A stretch of 64,000 nt of DNA from the NCBI RefSeq assembly GCF_018449655.1, contig NZ_JAAVUX010000018.1:51794-115793 (forward strand), written 5' to 3'. Below are positions 9,411 to 17,557 of the stretch, in pieces (the stretch's first letter is position 1; each line of letters begins with the position of its first letter). The notes below the pieces were generated by a model. It was given only the letters and a program-made list of their open reading frames with translations, did not search any database and had not been told where the DNA came from. The DNA is from Pseudomonas sp. dw_358 (lineage in GTDB: Bacteria > Pseudomonadota > Gammaproteobacteria > Pseudomonadales > Pseudomonadaceae). The translations under genes and the position numbers were made by a program.

Positions 9411-10988
9411 ATGATTCATAACCTCATCGAGATCCGTGACCTGAGCGTGGGCTTCAACGGCCAGCAGGTGGTCAGCAAGGTCTCGCTGGACATCCCCGAG
9501 GGCCAGTGCGTGGCGCTGGTGGGCGAGTCGGGCTCGGGCAAATCGGTGACCGCCCATTCGATCCTGCAACTGCTGCCCACCGTCGGCCTGCAGACCACCG
9601 GCAGCATCCGCTTTCGCGGCCAGGAAATGCTCGGCGCCAGCGGCAAGATCCTCCGGCAGATCCGTGGCAACCGCATCGCCATGATCTTCCAGGAGCCCAT
9701 GACCTCGCTCAACCCACTGCACACCGTGCGCAAGCAGATCGGCGAAACCTTGCTGGTGCACAAGGGCCTGAGTGGCAAGGCGGCGTTGCAGCGCACCGTC
9801 GAGTTGCTGGAGCTGGTGGGTATCAAAAACCCCGAGCAGCGCCTCAAGGCCTACCCCCATCAGCTGTCCGGGGGCCAGCGCCAGCGGGTGATGATTGCCA
9901 TGGCCCTGGCCTGCGAGCCGGACCTGCTGATTGCCGACGAGCCGACCACGGCGCTGGACGTGACCGTGCAGCGGCGCATTCTTAAGCTGCTGAAGTCGTT
10001 GCAGGAGCGTCTGGGCATGTCGCTGCTGCTGATCAGCCACGACCTCAACCTGGTGCGCAGCATCGCCCAGCACGTGTGCGTCATGCGCGCCGGTGAAATC
10101 GTCGAACAGGCCGCCAGTGAAACCCTGTTCTGCACGCCGCAGCATCCCTACAGCCAGCTGTTGCTCGACGCCGAACCGGCGGGTGAGGCCCTGCCCAGGG
10201 ACGATCGCGAGGCGGTGCTGGAGGTGGACCAACTGAAGGTCTGGTACCCCATCGGCGGCGGCCTGTTTCGCGGGCCTCGGGAATACGTCAAGGCCGTGGA
10301 CGGCATCAGCCTGTCGTTGCAGCGGGGCAAGACCCTTGGCATCGTCGGCGAGTCCGGTTCGGGCAAGTCGACCCTCGGCCAGGCCATCCTGCGCCTGCTT
10401 GACTCCGAAGGCGGCATCCACTTTCAGGGTCAGGCCTTGCAGGGTTTGAGCAACGACCAGATGCGGCCTTGGCGCAAGCACTTGCAGGTGGTCTTTCAGG
10501 ACCCGTTCGGCAGCCTCAGCCCACGGCTGTGCGTGTCGCAGATCATCAGCGAAGGACTGGAGGTGCATGCACAGCTCGACGCCGGCCAGCGCGACGCCGA
10601 GGTGATCCGCGCCCTCGAGGAAGTCGGCCTGGACCCGGCCACACGGTTTCGTTACCCCCACGAATTTTCCGGCGGCCAGCGCCAACGTATCGCTATTGCC
10701 CGCGCGCTGGTGCTCAAGCCGGCCTTGATCCTCCTGGATGAACCGACCTCGGCGCTGGACCGCACGGTGCAGAAACAAGTGGTCGCCCTGCTGCGCCAGT
10801 TGCAGGAGCGCCACGGCCTGACCTACCTGTTCATCAGCCACGACCTGGCCGTGATCCGCGCCCTGGCCCATGATGTGATTGTGGTCCGCGACGGCCAGGT
10901 GGTGGAGCGCGGCGCCAGCCATGACCTGTTCGAGGCACCCCGGCATCCCTATACCCAGGAGTTGCTACGGGCGGCGCATGTGGATTGA
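9411..10988 (+). CDS. yejF: Oligopeptide ABC transporter ATPase with two ATP-binding domains (YejF-like)
   Basis: This 525-residue tandem ATPase has two complete ABC domains. Each has Walker A GESGSGKS, signature LSGGQRQR or FSGGQRQR, and Walker B LLIADEP or LILLDEP. The two-domain arrangement distinguishes YejF from the separate OppD/OppF pair. The frame is open from 9375, but the ATG at 9411 has GGAG immediately upstream and avoids a 23-base overlap with yejE. It is the last gene of the yej operon. Confidence 0.93.
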   Translation: MIHNLIEIRDLSVGFNGQQVVSKVSLDIPEGQCVALVGESGSGKSVTAHSILQLLPTVGLQTTGSIRFRGQEMLGASGKILRQIRGNRIAMIFQEPMTSLNPLHTVRKQIGETLLVHKGLSGKAALQRTVELLELVGIKNPEQRLKAYPHQLSGGQRQRVMIAMALACEPDLLIADEPTTALDVTVQRRILKLLKSLQERLGMSLLLISHDLNLVRSIAQHVCVMRAGEIVEQAASETLFCTPQHPYSQLLLDAEPAGEALPRDDREAVLEVDQLKVWYPIGGGLFRGPREYVKAVDGISLSLQRGKTLGIVGESGSGKSTLGQAILRLLDSEGGIHFQGQALQGLSNDQMRPWRKHLQVVFQDPFGSLSPRLCVSQIISEGLEVHAQLDAGQRDAEVIRALEEVGLDPATRFRYPHEFSGGQRQRIAIARALVLKPALILLDEPTSALDRTVQKQVVALLRQLQERHGLTYLFISHDLAVIRALAHDVIVVRDGQVVERGASHDLFEAPRHPYTQELLRAAHVD

Positions 10989-11030
10989 ACAGGGCAGCCT
11001 CAACCCCCCCGAAAAGAGGACAAAAACAAC

Positions 11031-11801
11031 ATGACCCTCAAAGGCAAGACCGCACTGGTCACCGGTTCCACCAGCGGTATCGGCCTGGGCATCGCCCGTG
11101 TATTGGCTCAAGCAGGCGCCGATGTCGTACTCAACGGCTTTGGTGACGCCAGCGCCGTGGTCGCCGACCTGGCGCAATACGGCACGCGCATCGGCCATCA
11201 CCCCGCCGACGTCAGCGACCCGGCGCAGATCGCCGCGATGTTTGCCTACGCCAGCGAACAGTTCGCCCCGGTGGACATCCTCGTCAACAACGCCGGCATC
11301 CAGCACGTGGCCGCCGTCGAAGCCTTTCCCGTCGAGCGCTGGGACGCAATCATCGCCATCAACCTGTCGTCGGTGTTCCACGGTTCCCGCTTGGCCCTGC
11401 CGGGCATGCGCGAACGCAACTGGGGCCGGATCATCAACATCGCCTCAGTCCACGGTCAGGTCGGCTCCACCGGCAAGGCGGCCTACGTCGCGGCCAAGCA
11501 CGGGGTGATCGGCCTGACCAAGGTGGTGGGGCTGGAAACCGCCACCACCCAGGTGACCTGCAACGCCATCTGCCCCGGCTGGGTGTTGACGCCGCTGGTG
11601 CAAAAGCAGATCGATGAGCGGGTCCAGACGGGTACCGCGCCACAACAGGCACGCGAAGACCTGCTGGCGGAAAAACAGCCGTCGCTGGAATTTGTCACGC
11701 CTCAGCACCTCGGCGAACTGGTGTTGTTTCTCTGCAGCGACGCCGGCAGCCAGGTACGAGGTGCGGCGTGGAACATGGACGGCGGTTGGCTCGCGCAATG
11801 A
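11031..11801 (+). CDS. 3-Hydroxybutyrate dehydrogenase (SDR)
   Basis: This 256-residue short-chain dehydrogenase has the nucleotide-binding TGSTSGIG motif, NNAG, and the catalytic Ser139, Tyr152 and Lys156. The stretches NAGIQHVAAVEAF and TPLVQKQIDERV are typical of D-3-hydroxybutyrate dehydrogenases, which oxidise 3-hydroxybutyrate to acetoacetate with NAD+. A GAGGA site precedes the ATG. It is 42 bases after yejF, so weak co-transcription is possible, though there is no functional link. It is convergent with the PilU-like gene, with 9 bases between stops. Confidence 0.88.
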   Translation: MTLKGKTALVTGSTSGIGLGIARVLAQAGADVVLNGFGDASAVVADLAQYGTRIGHHPADVSDPAQIAAMFAYASEQFAPVDILVNNAGIQHVAAVEAFPVERWDAIIAINLSSVFHGSRLALPGMRERNWGRIINIASVHGQVGSTGKAAYVAAKHGVIGLTKVVGLETATTQVTCNAICPGWVLTPLVQKQIDERVQTGTAPQQAREDLLAEKQPSLEFVTPQHLGELVLFLCSDAGSQVRGAAWNMDGGWLAQ

Positions 11802-11810
11802 TGCCGAGCA

Positions 11811-12974
11811 TTATTGGCCCGGCGTGTCTCGGTCCGACACCAGGCCCCAGTCGGCGCTGGTGATCTCTGCGGCCGCAATGGGAGCGGCCGGTGCGCTGGT
11901 CTGCTCGACACCGCCTTCGCGATGCAATTTGAGGCGCAGGCGCAGGTTGTTCACCGAGTCGGCGTTCTTCAGGGCTTCCTCTTCGTCGATAGCGCCCTCC
12001 ACCGCCAGTTCGAACAGGGCATGGTCGAAAGTCTGCATGCCCAGGTTCACCGACTTTTCCATGATGCCCTTGAGCTCGGAAAATTCGTTGCGGTGAATGA
12101 AGTCGCGCACCGTGGGCGAGCCCAGCATCACTTCCACCGCTGCCCGGCGCTTGCCGTCGGTGGTGCGCACCAGGCGCTGCGAGACAAACGCCTGCAGGTT
12201 GTTGCCCAGGTCGTTGAGCAGTTGCGGGCGGCGGTCTTCCGGGAAGAAGTTGATGATGCGGTCCAGCGCCTGGTTGGCGTTGTTGGCGTGCAGGGTAGAG
12301 ATCGCCAGGTGCCCGGTGTCGGCGAAAGCCAAAGCGTGCTCCATGGTCTCGCGGTCACGGATCTCGCCAATGAGGATCACGTCCGGCGCCTGGCGCAGGG
12401 TGTTTTTCAGGGCCGCCTGGAAGCTGCGGGTGTCGACCCCGACTTCGCGCTGGTTGATGATCGATTTTTTGTGCCGATGAATAAACTCCACCGGGTCCTC
12501 GATGGTGATGATGTGCCCGCTGCTGTTGCGGTTGCGATAATCGATCAGGGCCGCCAACGAGGTGGACTTGCCCGAACCGGTGGCGCCGACGAACAGCACC
12601 AGGCCGCGCTTTTGCATGATCACATCGAGCAGGGACACCGGCAGCTTGAGGTCTTCGAAGCGCGGAATGTCGAGCTTGATGTTGCGCGCGACGATGGACA
12701 CCTCGTTGCGTTGCTTGAAGATGTTCACGCGAAACCGGCCGACCCCGGATACCGACAGCGCCAGGTTCATTTCCAGATCGCGCTCGAAGTCGATCTTCTG
12801 CTCGGCATCCATGATCGAAGCCGCCACCACCGCCAGCTCGCCAGGCTTGAGGGCTTCGCCACTGAGTGGCTTGAGCACCCCGTTGAACTTGGCACAGGGC
12901 GGCGCCCCGGTGGACAGGTACAGATCCGACCCATCCTGGGTGGCGAGAATCTTGAGCAGGGCTTGGAGTTCCAT
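11811..12974 (-). CDS. pilU: PilT/PilU-family type IV pilus retraction ATPase (PilU-like)
   Basis: This 387-residue hexameric secretion-type ATPase belongs to the PilT/PilU branch. It has Walker A GATGSGKST (about 130-138), Walker B DVILIGEIRD (about 198-207) and a His box STLHANNANQALDRI. GHIITIEDPVEFIHRHKK and RETMEHALAFADTGHL match PilU more closely than PilT. The ATG at 12974 (MELQALLKI) matches family N-termini, so a 17-residue upstream extension was rejected. No pilT or other pilus gene adjoins it, which is unusual because pilU usually follows pilT. Confidence 0.85.
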   Translation of the reverse strand: MELQALLKILATQDGSDLYLSTGAPPCAKFNGVLKPLSGEALKPGELAVVAASIMDAEQKIDFERDLEMNLALSVSGVGRFRVNIFKQRNEVSIVARNIKLDIPRFEDLKLPVSLLDVIMQKRGLVLFVGATGSGKSTSLAALIDYRNRNSSGHIITIEDPVEFIHRHKKSIINQREVGVDTRSFQAALKNTLRQAPDVILIGEIRDRETMEHALAFADTGHLAISTLHANNANQALDRIINFFPEDRRPQLLNDLGNNLQAFVSQRLVRTTDGKRRAAVEVMLGSPTVRDFIHRNEFSELKGIMEKSVNLGMQTFDHALFELAVEGAIDEEEALKNADSVNNLRLRLKLHREGGVEQTSAPAAPIAAAEITSADWGLVSDRDTPGQ

Positions 12975-13137
12975 AAGCGGTCCGCAATACAATGGAGAGG
13001 CGATAAGCTTGCAGCTTGGCCACAAGTGGCGACAAAGACAAAGGATACCTTATGGATGGCAGGGCTGCGGCGACCAACGCCGTCGCACGGCACGCCACTT
13101 TGCGGCATAATCCGCGACTTTTTGCCCGGAGCGTTCC

Positions 13138-13413
13138 ATGAAAGCACAGGCTCGTCATATTCTGCTCAAGACCGCCGAGCAGGCCGAGGCCCTCAAACAG
13201 CGCATCGCCAATGGCGAAGCGTTCGATGTGCTGGCCAAGCAATATTCCACCTGCCCGTCCGGCAAGCGCGGCGGCGACCTGGGCGAAGTGCGTCCGGGGC
13301 AGATGGTCTCGGTGATCGATCAGGTGATTTTCAAAAAGCCGCTGCGGGTCGTCCATGGGCCGATCAAGAGCAAGTTCGGCTATCACCTGGTGCAAGTGTT
13401 CTACCGCGACTGA
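13138..13413 (+). CDS. Peptidyl-prolyl cis-trans isomerase, parvulin type (second copy)
   Basis: This 91-residue stand-alone parvulin (ARHILLK, STCPSGKRGGDLGEVRPGQM, FGYHLVQV) is the same size and architecture as the one at 5041 but clearly divergent, for example KSKFGYHLVQVFYRD at the end. It has no signal peptide, so it is cytoplasmic. A GGAG site lies 6-8 bases before the ATG, and a CATAAT element at 13106-13111 could be its -10 box. Two paralogous small parvulins within 8 kb suggest an old duplication. Confidence 0.9.
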   Translation: MKAQARHILLKTAEQAEALKQRIANGEAFDVLAKQYSTCPSGKRGGDLGEVRPGQMVSVIDQVIFKKPLRVVHGPIKSKFGYHLVQVFYRD

Positions 13414-13525
13414 CGTGCCGCGATCAACCCTGGGCCAGTTGACGGGCGGCAGGCGAAAGCCGCTGTACAAGGCCTTGCCGGTCGGTATACTCGCGCGCCC
13501 GTCTGCCCAGCCTTGAGAGAATGCC

Positions 13526-13744
13526 ATGACCGCCCACATCCCGGACATACCGGATGCCGAAACCGCCGAAGCCGTCGGCATTGAAAAAACCGCCGTGCCG
13601 GCGTTCAGCTTCCCGTTCAACCCGGCGAAGTTCGCGGATGCCGCGAAAAAGGCGCCCAACTACCCTGGCGCCGGTAAATCCACCCACGACAAGACGCCTG
13701 GTCGTGCACCCAATGGCACACGCCGGTCGATGGGCAAGCGCTGA
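13526..13744 (+). CDS. Small protein of unknown function
   Basis: This 72-residue polar protein has no signal peptide or transmembrane segment. It begins MTAHIPDIPDAETAEAVGIE and ends in a basic tail (THDKTPGRAPNGTRRSMGKR). GAGA precedes the ATG. The codon usage and acidic-then-basic layout look like a genuine gene rather than a shadow frame, and the competing frame at 13554 has shadow-like composition. It ends 6 bases before the convergent DUF1652 gene. No function can be proposed. Confidence 0.6.
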   Translation: MTAHIPDIPDAETAEAVGIEKTAVPAFSFPFNPAKFADAAKKAPNYPGAGKSTHDKTPGRAPNGTRRSMGKR

Positions 13745-13750
13745 TACCGG

Positions 13751-14032
13751 TCAGTGATGCCGGCGCTGTAACAGGTTGCGGCCGTGGAAGTCAGCCTGGA
13801 ACCATTCCTGATTGGCTTTGAGCTCCTCGCGCAGCTGCGCGAGCAAGTCATTGATGTCACGCACGGTGGCCAGGGACTCGGTGGGAATGCCGACCACCAG
13901 CAGATCCACCTGCCCGGTCTTGGGATCGGTGACCTCAACGGTGAGGTTGCCCCCCGGGTTGATGGTGCAGTGGCAGGTCATGGGGTTGAAGCTCGCCTCG
14001 ATGATGCGGCGCAGCTCGACTGTGGGAATCAT
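13751..14032 (-). CDS. DUF1652 family protein
   Basis: This 93-residue protein has the DUF1652 pattern: MIPTVELRRIIEASFNPMTC, then CHCTINPGGNLTVEV, then VDLLVVGI and an Arg/Glu-rich C-terminal helix (LLAQLREELK). DUF1652 proteins are small, largely restricted to Pseudomonas, and of unknown function. The frame is open to 14212, but the upstream part has shadow composition and the ATG at 14032 fits the family N-terminus. Confidence 0.85.
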   Translation of the reverse strand: MIPTVELRRIIEASFNPMTCHCTINPGGNLTVEVTDPKTGQVDLLVVGIPTESLATVRDINDLLAQLREELKANQEWFQADFHGRNLLQRRHH

Positions 14033-14343
14033 GGCAGAACCTCCGTATAGGCAATAAAAAGCATGATCAAAGCCTGACCTCTCTGCGGCGGTTTTCTGGC
14101 AACTGGCGAATGCTGGGGATATAGACAGCAAATACCCTGCCAGCGCTATGCGCGTCCATCGCCGTGGCACGGCGAAGGATATCAAGCTGCCATCAGTCAA
14201 GGCGCCGAGCAAGGTCCAATCAACGCGACGTGTCTAGACCGGGCCATGCACCGAAACAGCCCGCCGCCCTGGTGATTTGCGCCTCAAGTCCATGCATCGC
14301 GGGCCGATAGGTGGTGGAACCTCCTGCGTAACGGACCTGCCCC
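14033..14343. other. Divergent intergenic region
   Basis: This 311-base non-coding stretch separates the DUF1652 gene (reverse) from the chemoreceptor (forward). It contains the sigma-28-like promoter at 14284-14310. Nothing else with a clear structure was seen. Confidence 0.5.
14284..14310 (+). promoter_or_regulatory. FliA (sigma-28) promoter upstream of the chemoreceptor
   Basis: TCAAGTCC (14284-14291), an 11-base spacer (14292-14302) and GCCGATAG (14303-14310) match the sigma-28 consensus TAAAGTTT-N11-GCCGATAA closely, with the exact canonical spacing. The predicted start would be near 14317, about 27 bases before the ATG. Chemoreceptor genes are classic FliA targets. Confidence 0.75.
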
Positions 14344-15966
14344 ATGAACCTGCGCCAACTGCGTATCTCCACCCGAGCCGCCCTCAGCTTCGGCATCATC
14401 TGCGTGCTGATGCTCGGCTTTGGCGCCTTCGCCATCGTCCAGATCAATCACATGCGCGAAGCCGTGGTGCACACCGAAGAAGTGTCCCACGCGGGCACTC
14501 GCTACCTGGGCAGCATCCGCGACAACTCTCTGGGCATCCGGGTAATGACATTCCGCCTGATGATGAACCGCGACCCGGCCGTGCTCAAACCCGGCATCGA
14601 CCGCGTGACCTTTCTGCGTGGCGAGCTGGACAAGGCCTTGCAAGGCTATGCGAGCGTCGTGCCTGATGCGGCGCAAAGTGCCTATGGGCGCATGAAGCAG
14701 GTGGTCAGCCAGTACCAGGAGCTGCTGGGCCGCTACCAAAGTTTGTCCGACCAGAATGACATAGCGGCCATGCAGGCCCTGCTCAACGGCTCCATTCAGG
14801 ACCTGTCCAACCAGACCGGCGACCTGTTCAACGAACTGGTGAAGATCAACGCTCAGGAAGGTGCCAACTACACCGCCGCCGCCAAGGCCCGCTACGACAC
14901 GGCCATCACCACCACCGTGGCGATGCAGGCGGGCATTGTGCTGTTGACCATTTTCCTGGCCTGGTGCCTGACCCGCAGCATCGTCGTGCCCTTGCGTGAA
15001 TCCATCGGCCTGGCCGAACGCATCGCCAGCAACGACCTGACCAGCCGCATACAGGTCAGCGGCAACGACGAAGCCACCCAGTTGCAGCAGTCCCTGGCGG
15101 TGATGCAGCAGAGCCTGATCGATACCCTGCGCGCCATCAGCGATTCATCGCACCAGCTGGCCGCAGCCGCCGAAGAAATGACGGCCATCACCCACCAGAC
15201 GTCTACCGACCTGGGCAACCAGGACGCAGAAATCCAGCAGGCCGCCACCGCCGTCACCGAGATGAGCAGCGCCGTGGACGAAGTGGCCAGCAACGCGGTG
15301 TCCACCGCCGACGCTTCCCAGGCTTCGACCATTGCAGCCCGCACGGGCCGGGAGCGGCTGGACACCACCATCGCCGCCATCCGCCACATGAGCGAGCGCG
15401 TGGCCCAGACCGCGACCCAGGTGCAGCAACTGGCGGCTCACTCGGCCGATATCGGCAAGATCCTCGACGTGATCCGCGGTCTGGCCGAACAGACCAACCT
15501 GCTGGCCCTCAACGCGGCCATCGAAGCGGCCCGGGCCGGGGAAGCCGGGCGCGGCTTTGCCGTGGTGGCCGATGAAGTGCGGGCGCTGGCCGGCCGTACC
15601 CAGAGCTCGACCCAGGAAATCGAACAGGTCGTGGCCGCGATCCAGGCCGGCACCGCCAAGGTGGTCGACACCATGCACATCAACAGCGAGCAGGCGCGCA
15701 CCACCCTGGATTCGGCCCAGCATGCCGGCCAGGCCATGGACGAGATGAGCGGCGCGATTTCGCAGATCCACGAACGCAACCTGGTGATCGCCAGCGCGGC
15801 CGAAGAGCAGGCTCAGGTCTCACGGGAAATCGACCGCAACCTGGTCAACATCCGCGACCTGTCGCTGCAGACCTCCGAAGGCGCCAGTCAGATCGACAGC
15901 GCCAGCCAGGCGTTGTCCGGGTTGTCCCATGAACTGAGCCGAATGGTCGGGCGGTTCAAGTTGTAA
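14344..15966 (+). CDS. Methyl-accepting chemotaxis protein
   Basis: This 540-residue inner-membrane chemoreceptor has TM1 at about 11-33 and a helical periplasmic sensor at about 34-190, of the four-helix-bundle type. TM2 is at about 191-210, HAMP at about 211-263, and a long cytoplasmic signalling coiled coil follows. The conserved hairpin tip (GLAEQTNLLALNAAIEAARA ... GRGFAVVADEVRALAGRT) spans about 375-419. It ends MVGRFKL with no CheR-binding pentapeptide. The ligand is unknown. A sigma-28-type promoter immediately upstream suggests co-regulation with late flagellar genes. Confidence 0.93.
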   Translation: MNLRQLRISTRAALSFGIICVLMLGFGAFAIVQINHMREAVVHTEEVSHAGTRYLGSIRDNSLGIRVMTFRLMMNRDPAVLKPGIDRVTFLRGELDKALQGYASVVPDAAQSAYGRMKQVVSQYQELLGRYQSLSDQNDIAAMQALLNGSIQDLSNQTGDLFNELVKINAQEGANYTAAAKARYDTAITTTVAMQAGIVLLTIFLAWCLTRSIVVPLRESIGLAERIASNDLTSRIQVSGNDEATQLQQSLAVMQQSLIDTLRAISDSSHQLAAAAEEMTAITHQTSTDLGNQDAEIQQAATAVTEMSSAVDEVASNAVSTADASQASTIAARTGRERLDTTIAAIRHMSERVAQTATQVQQLAAHSADIGKILDVIRGLAEQTNLLALNAAIEAARAGEAGRGFAVVADEVRALAGRTQSSTQEIEQVVAAIQAGTAKVVDTMHINSEQARTTLDSAQHAGQAMDEMSGAISQIHERNLVIASAAEEQAQVSREIDRNLVNIRDLSLQTSEGASQIDSASQALSGLSHELSRMVGRFKL

Positions 15967-15981
15967 AGCGCATACGCCGCA

Positions 15982-16017
15982 CACTGTGGGAGCAGGCCTT
16001 GTCCTGCGATGAGGCCA
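15982..16017. repeat. REP-like element (GTGGGAGC type)
   Basis: CTGTGGGAGCAGGCCTTGTC followed by CTGCGATGAGGCC resembles the Pseudomonas REP unit whose core is GTGGGAGCAAGGC...CGATG. It lies just after the chemoreceptor stop, in the usual extragenic position. Confidence 0.5.
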
Positions 16018-16114
16018 GCCGCCCTACCATCGATTTACCCGCAACACTGGCCCCCACCCCCTTGAACTGGCACCATTGTCGTTTTCCGACTGCCGCTTCA
16101 AGAGAATCGATCCG

Positions 16115-17380
16115 ATGAGCGTAAATGACACCGTCACTTTGATCCCCAAGGGCCAGCCTCTCAAAGGCCAGGTCAGCCCTCCGGGTTCCAAGTCGATCAC
16201 CAACCGCGCGTTGCTGCTGGCCGCCCTGGCCAAGGGCACCAGCCGCCTGGACGGCGTCCTCAAGAGTGACGACACCCGGCACATGTCCAACGCCCTGCGG
16301 CAGATGGGCGTGAGCATCGAAGAGCCCGACGCCACGACTTTCGTCGTTACCGGCAGCGGCCGCTTGCAGGCCCCCGAGGCCGCCTTGTTTCTCGGCAACG
16401 CCGGCACCGCTGTGCGCTTTCTCACCGCCGCAGTGACCAGCGTGGACGGCAGCGTCACCCTGGACGGCGATGATTACATGCGCAAGCGCCCCATCGGGCC
16501 GCTGGTGCAGGCCTTGCGCCAGGCCGGCCTGAGCGTCGACAGTCCCACCGGCTGCCCGCCGATCCAGGTGCGCGGCAGTGGCAAGATCACCGCCACCCGC
16601 TTCGAGATCGACGGCGGCCTTTCCAGCCAGTACGTCTCGGCGCTGCTGATGCTGGCGGCCTGTGGCGAGCAGGCGGTGGACGTGGCCCTGATCGGCCACG
16701 ACATCGGTGCCCGTGGCTATGTCGACCTGACCTTGGCCTGCATGCGCGCCTTTGGCGCCGACGTCACCGAACTGGATGCCAACACCTGGCGCGTGGCCCC
16801 GACCGGCTACGTCGCCACCGATTACTACGTCGAGCCCGATGCCTCGGCCGCCACCTACCTCTGGGCCGCCGAAGCCCTGACCGCGGGCGCCATCGACCTC
16901 GGCGTGGCCAGCGACACCTTCACCCAGCCGGACGCCCGGGCCCAGACTTTCATCGCACAATTCCCGAACATGCAGGCCGAGATCAACGGCTCGCAGATGC
17001 AGGACGCCATTCCAACCCTGGCCGTGCTCGCCGCGTTCAACCGTACGCCGGTGCGTTTCGTCGAGCTGGCCAACCTGCGGGTCAAGGAATGCGACCGCGT
17101 CCAGGCACTCTACGACGGCCTTAACGCCATTCGCCCGGGCCTGGCAACGGTCGAGGGCGATGACCTGCTGGTAGCCGCCGACCCGGCCTTGGCCGGCAGC
17201 CACAGCGACTGCTCGATCAACACCCACGCCGACCACCGCATTGCCATGTGCTTTGCGCTGGCCGGGTTGAAGGTCAGCGGTATCCGTATCCAGGACCCGC
17301 TGTGCGTGGGGAAGACTTACCCGCAGTATTGGAAGGCGCTGGAGTCGCTGGGGGTGGAGCTGGAGTGGGTAAAGGCCTGA
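16115..17380 (+). CDS. aroA: Monofunctional 3-phosphoshikimate 1-carboxyvinyltransferase (EPSP synthase)
   Basis: This 421-residue enzyme joins shikimate-3-phosphate and phosphoenolpyruvate in aromatic amino-acid synthesis. Conserved elements include PPGSKSITNRALLLAALAKG, FLGNAGTAVRFL, DGDDYMRKRPIGPL, RVKECDR and HADHRIAM. The residue equivalent to E. coli Pro101, in the glyphosate-binding loop, is Phe102. Pseudomonas usually encodes this activity as a TyrA-AroA fusion elsewhere, so this is probably a second, free-standing copy. The ATG at 16115 was chosen over an upstream TTG at 16076. Confidence 0.93.
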   Translation: MSVNDTVTLIPKGQPLKGQVSPPGSKSITNRALLLAALAKGTSRLDGVLKSDDTRHMSNALRQMGVSIEEPDATTFVVTGSGRLQAPEAALFLGNAGTAVRFLTAAVTSVDGSVTLDGDDYMRKRPIGPLVQALRQAGLSVDSPTGCPPIQVRGSGKITATRFEIDGGLSSQYVSALLMLAACGEQAVDVALIGHDIGARGYVDLTLACMRAFGADVTELDANTWRVAPTGYVATDYYVEPDASAATYLWAAEALTAGAIDLGVASDTFTQPDARAQTFIAQFPNMQAEINGSQMQDAIPTLAVLAAFNRTPVRFVELANLRVKECDRVQALYDGLNAIRPGLATVEGDDLLVAADPALAGSHSDCSINTHADHRIAMCFALAGLKVSGIRIQDPLCVGKTYPQYWKALESLGVELEWVKA

Positions 17381-17388
17381 GCACAGCG

Positions 17389-17457
17389 CTGTAGCTTGCT
17401 CGGTGTTCAGTGGGGAGCCTTGCACTGAGCAGTTCCCGAGCAAGCTCGGTCCTACAG
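17389..17457. repeat. REP-like inverted repeat
   Basis: TGTAGCTTGCTCGG at the left and GTTCCCGAGCAAGCTCGGTC-CTACA at the right form an imperfect inverted pair just after aroA. The same core recurs at 23845-23930 and 57271-57332. It may act as a transcript end. Confidence 0.6.
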
Positions 17458-17557
17458 GCGTCGGTGGCTTGGTGCGACAATATGTAGCACCCTGACAATT
17501 AGGCCTCGGGCATCGCTATATGATCTTCTATACAGCGTTCCTCCTTGAGCTTTCTCG

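Noticed and set aside
11814..13442. 542-residue forward frame opposite the PilU-like gene
   Set aside because: It is antisense to an ATPase with intact Walker and His boxes.
17458..17557. Fur box or cobalamin riboswitch before the metal-uptake operon
   Set aside because: No 19-base Fur-like palindrome and no B12-box were found in the 100-base leader.
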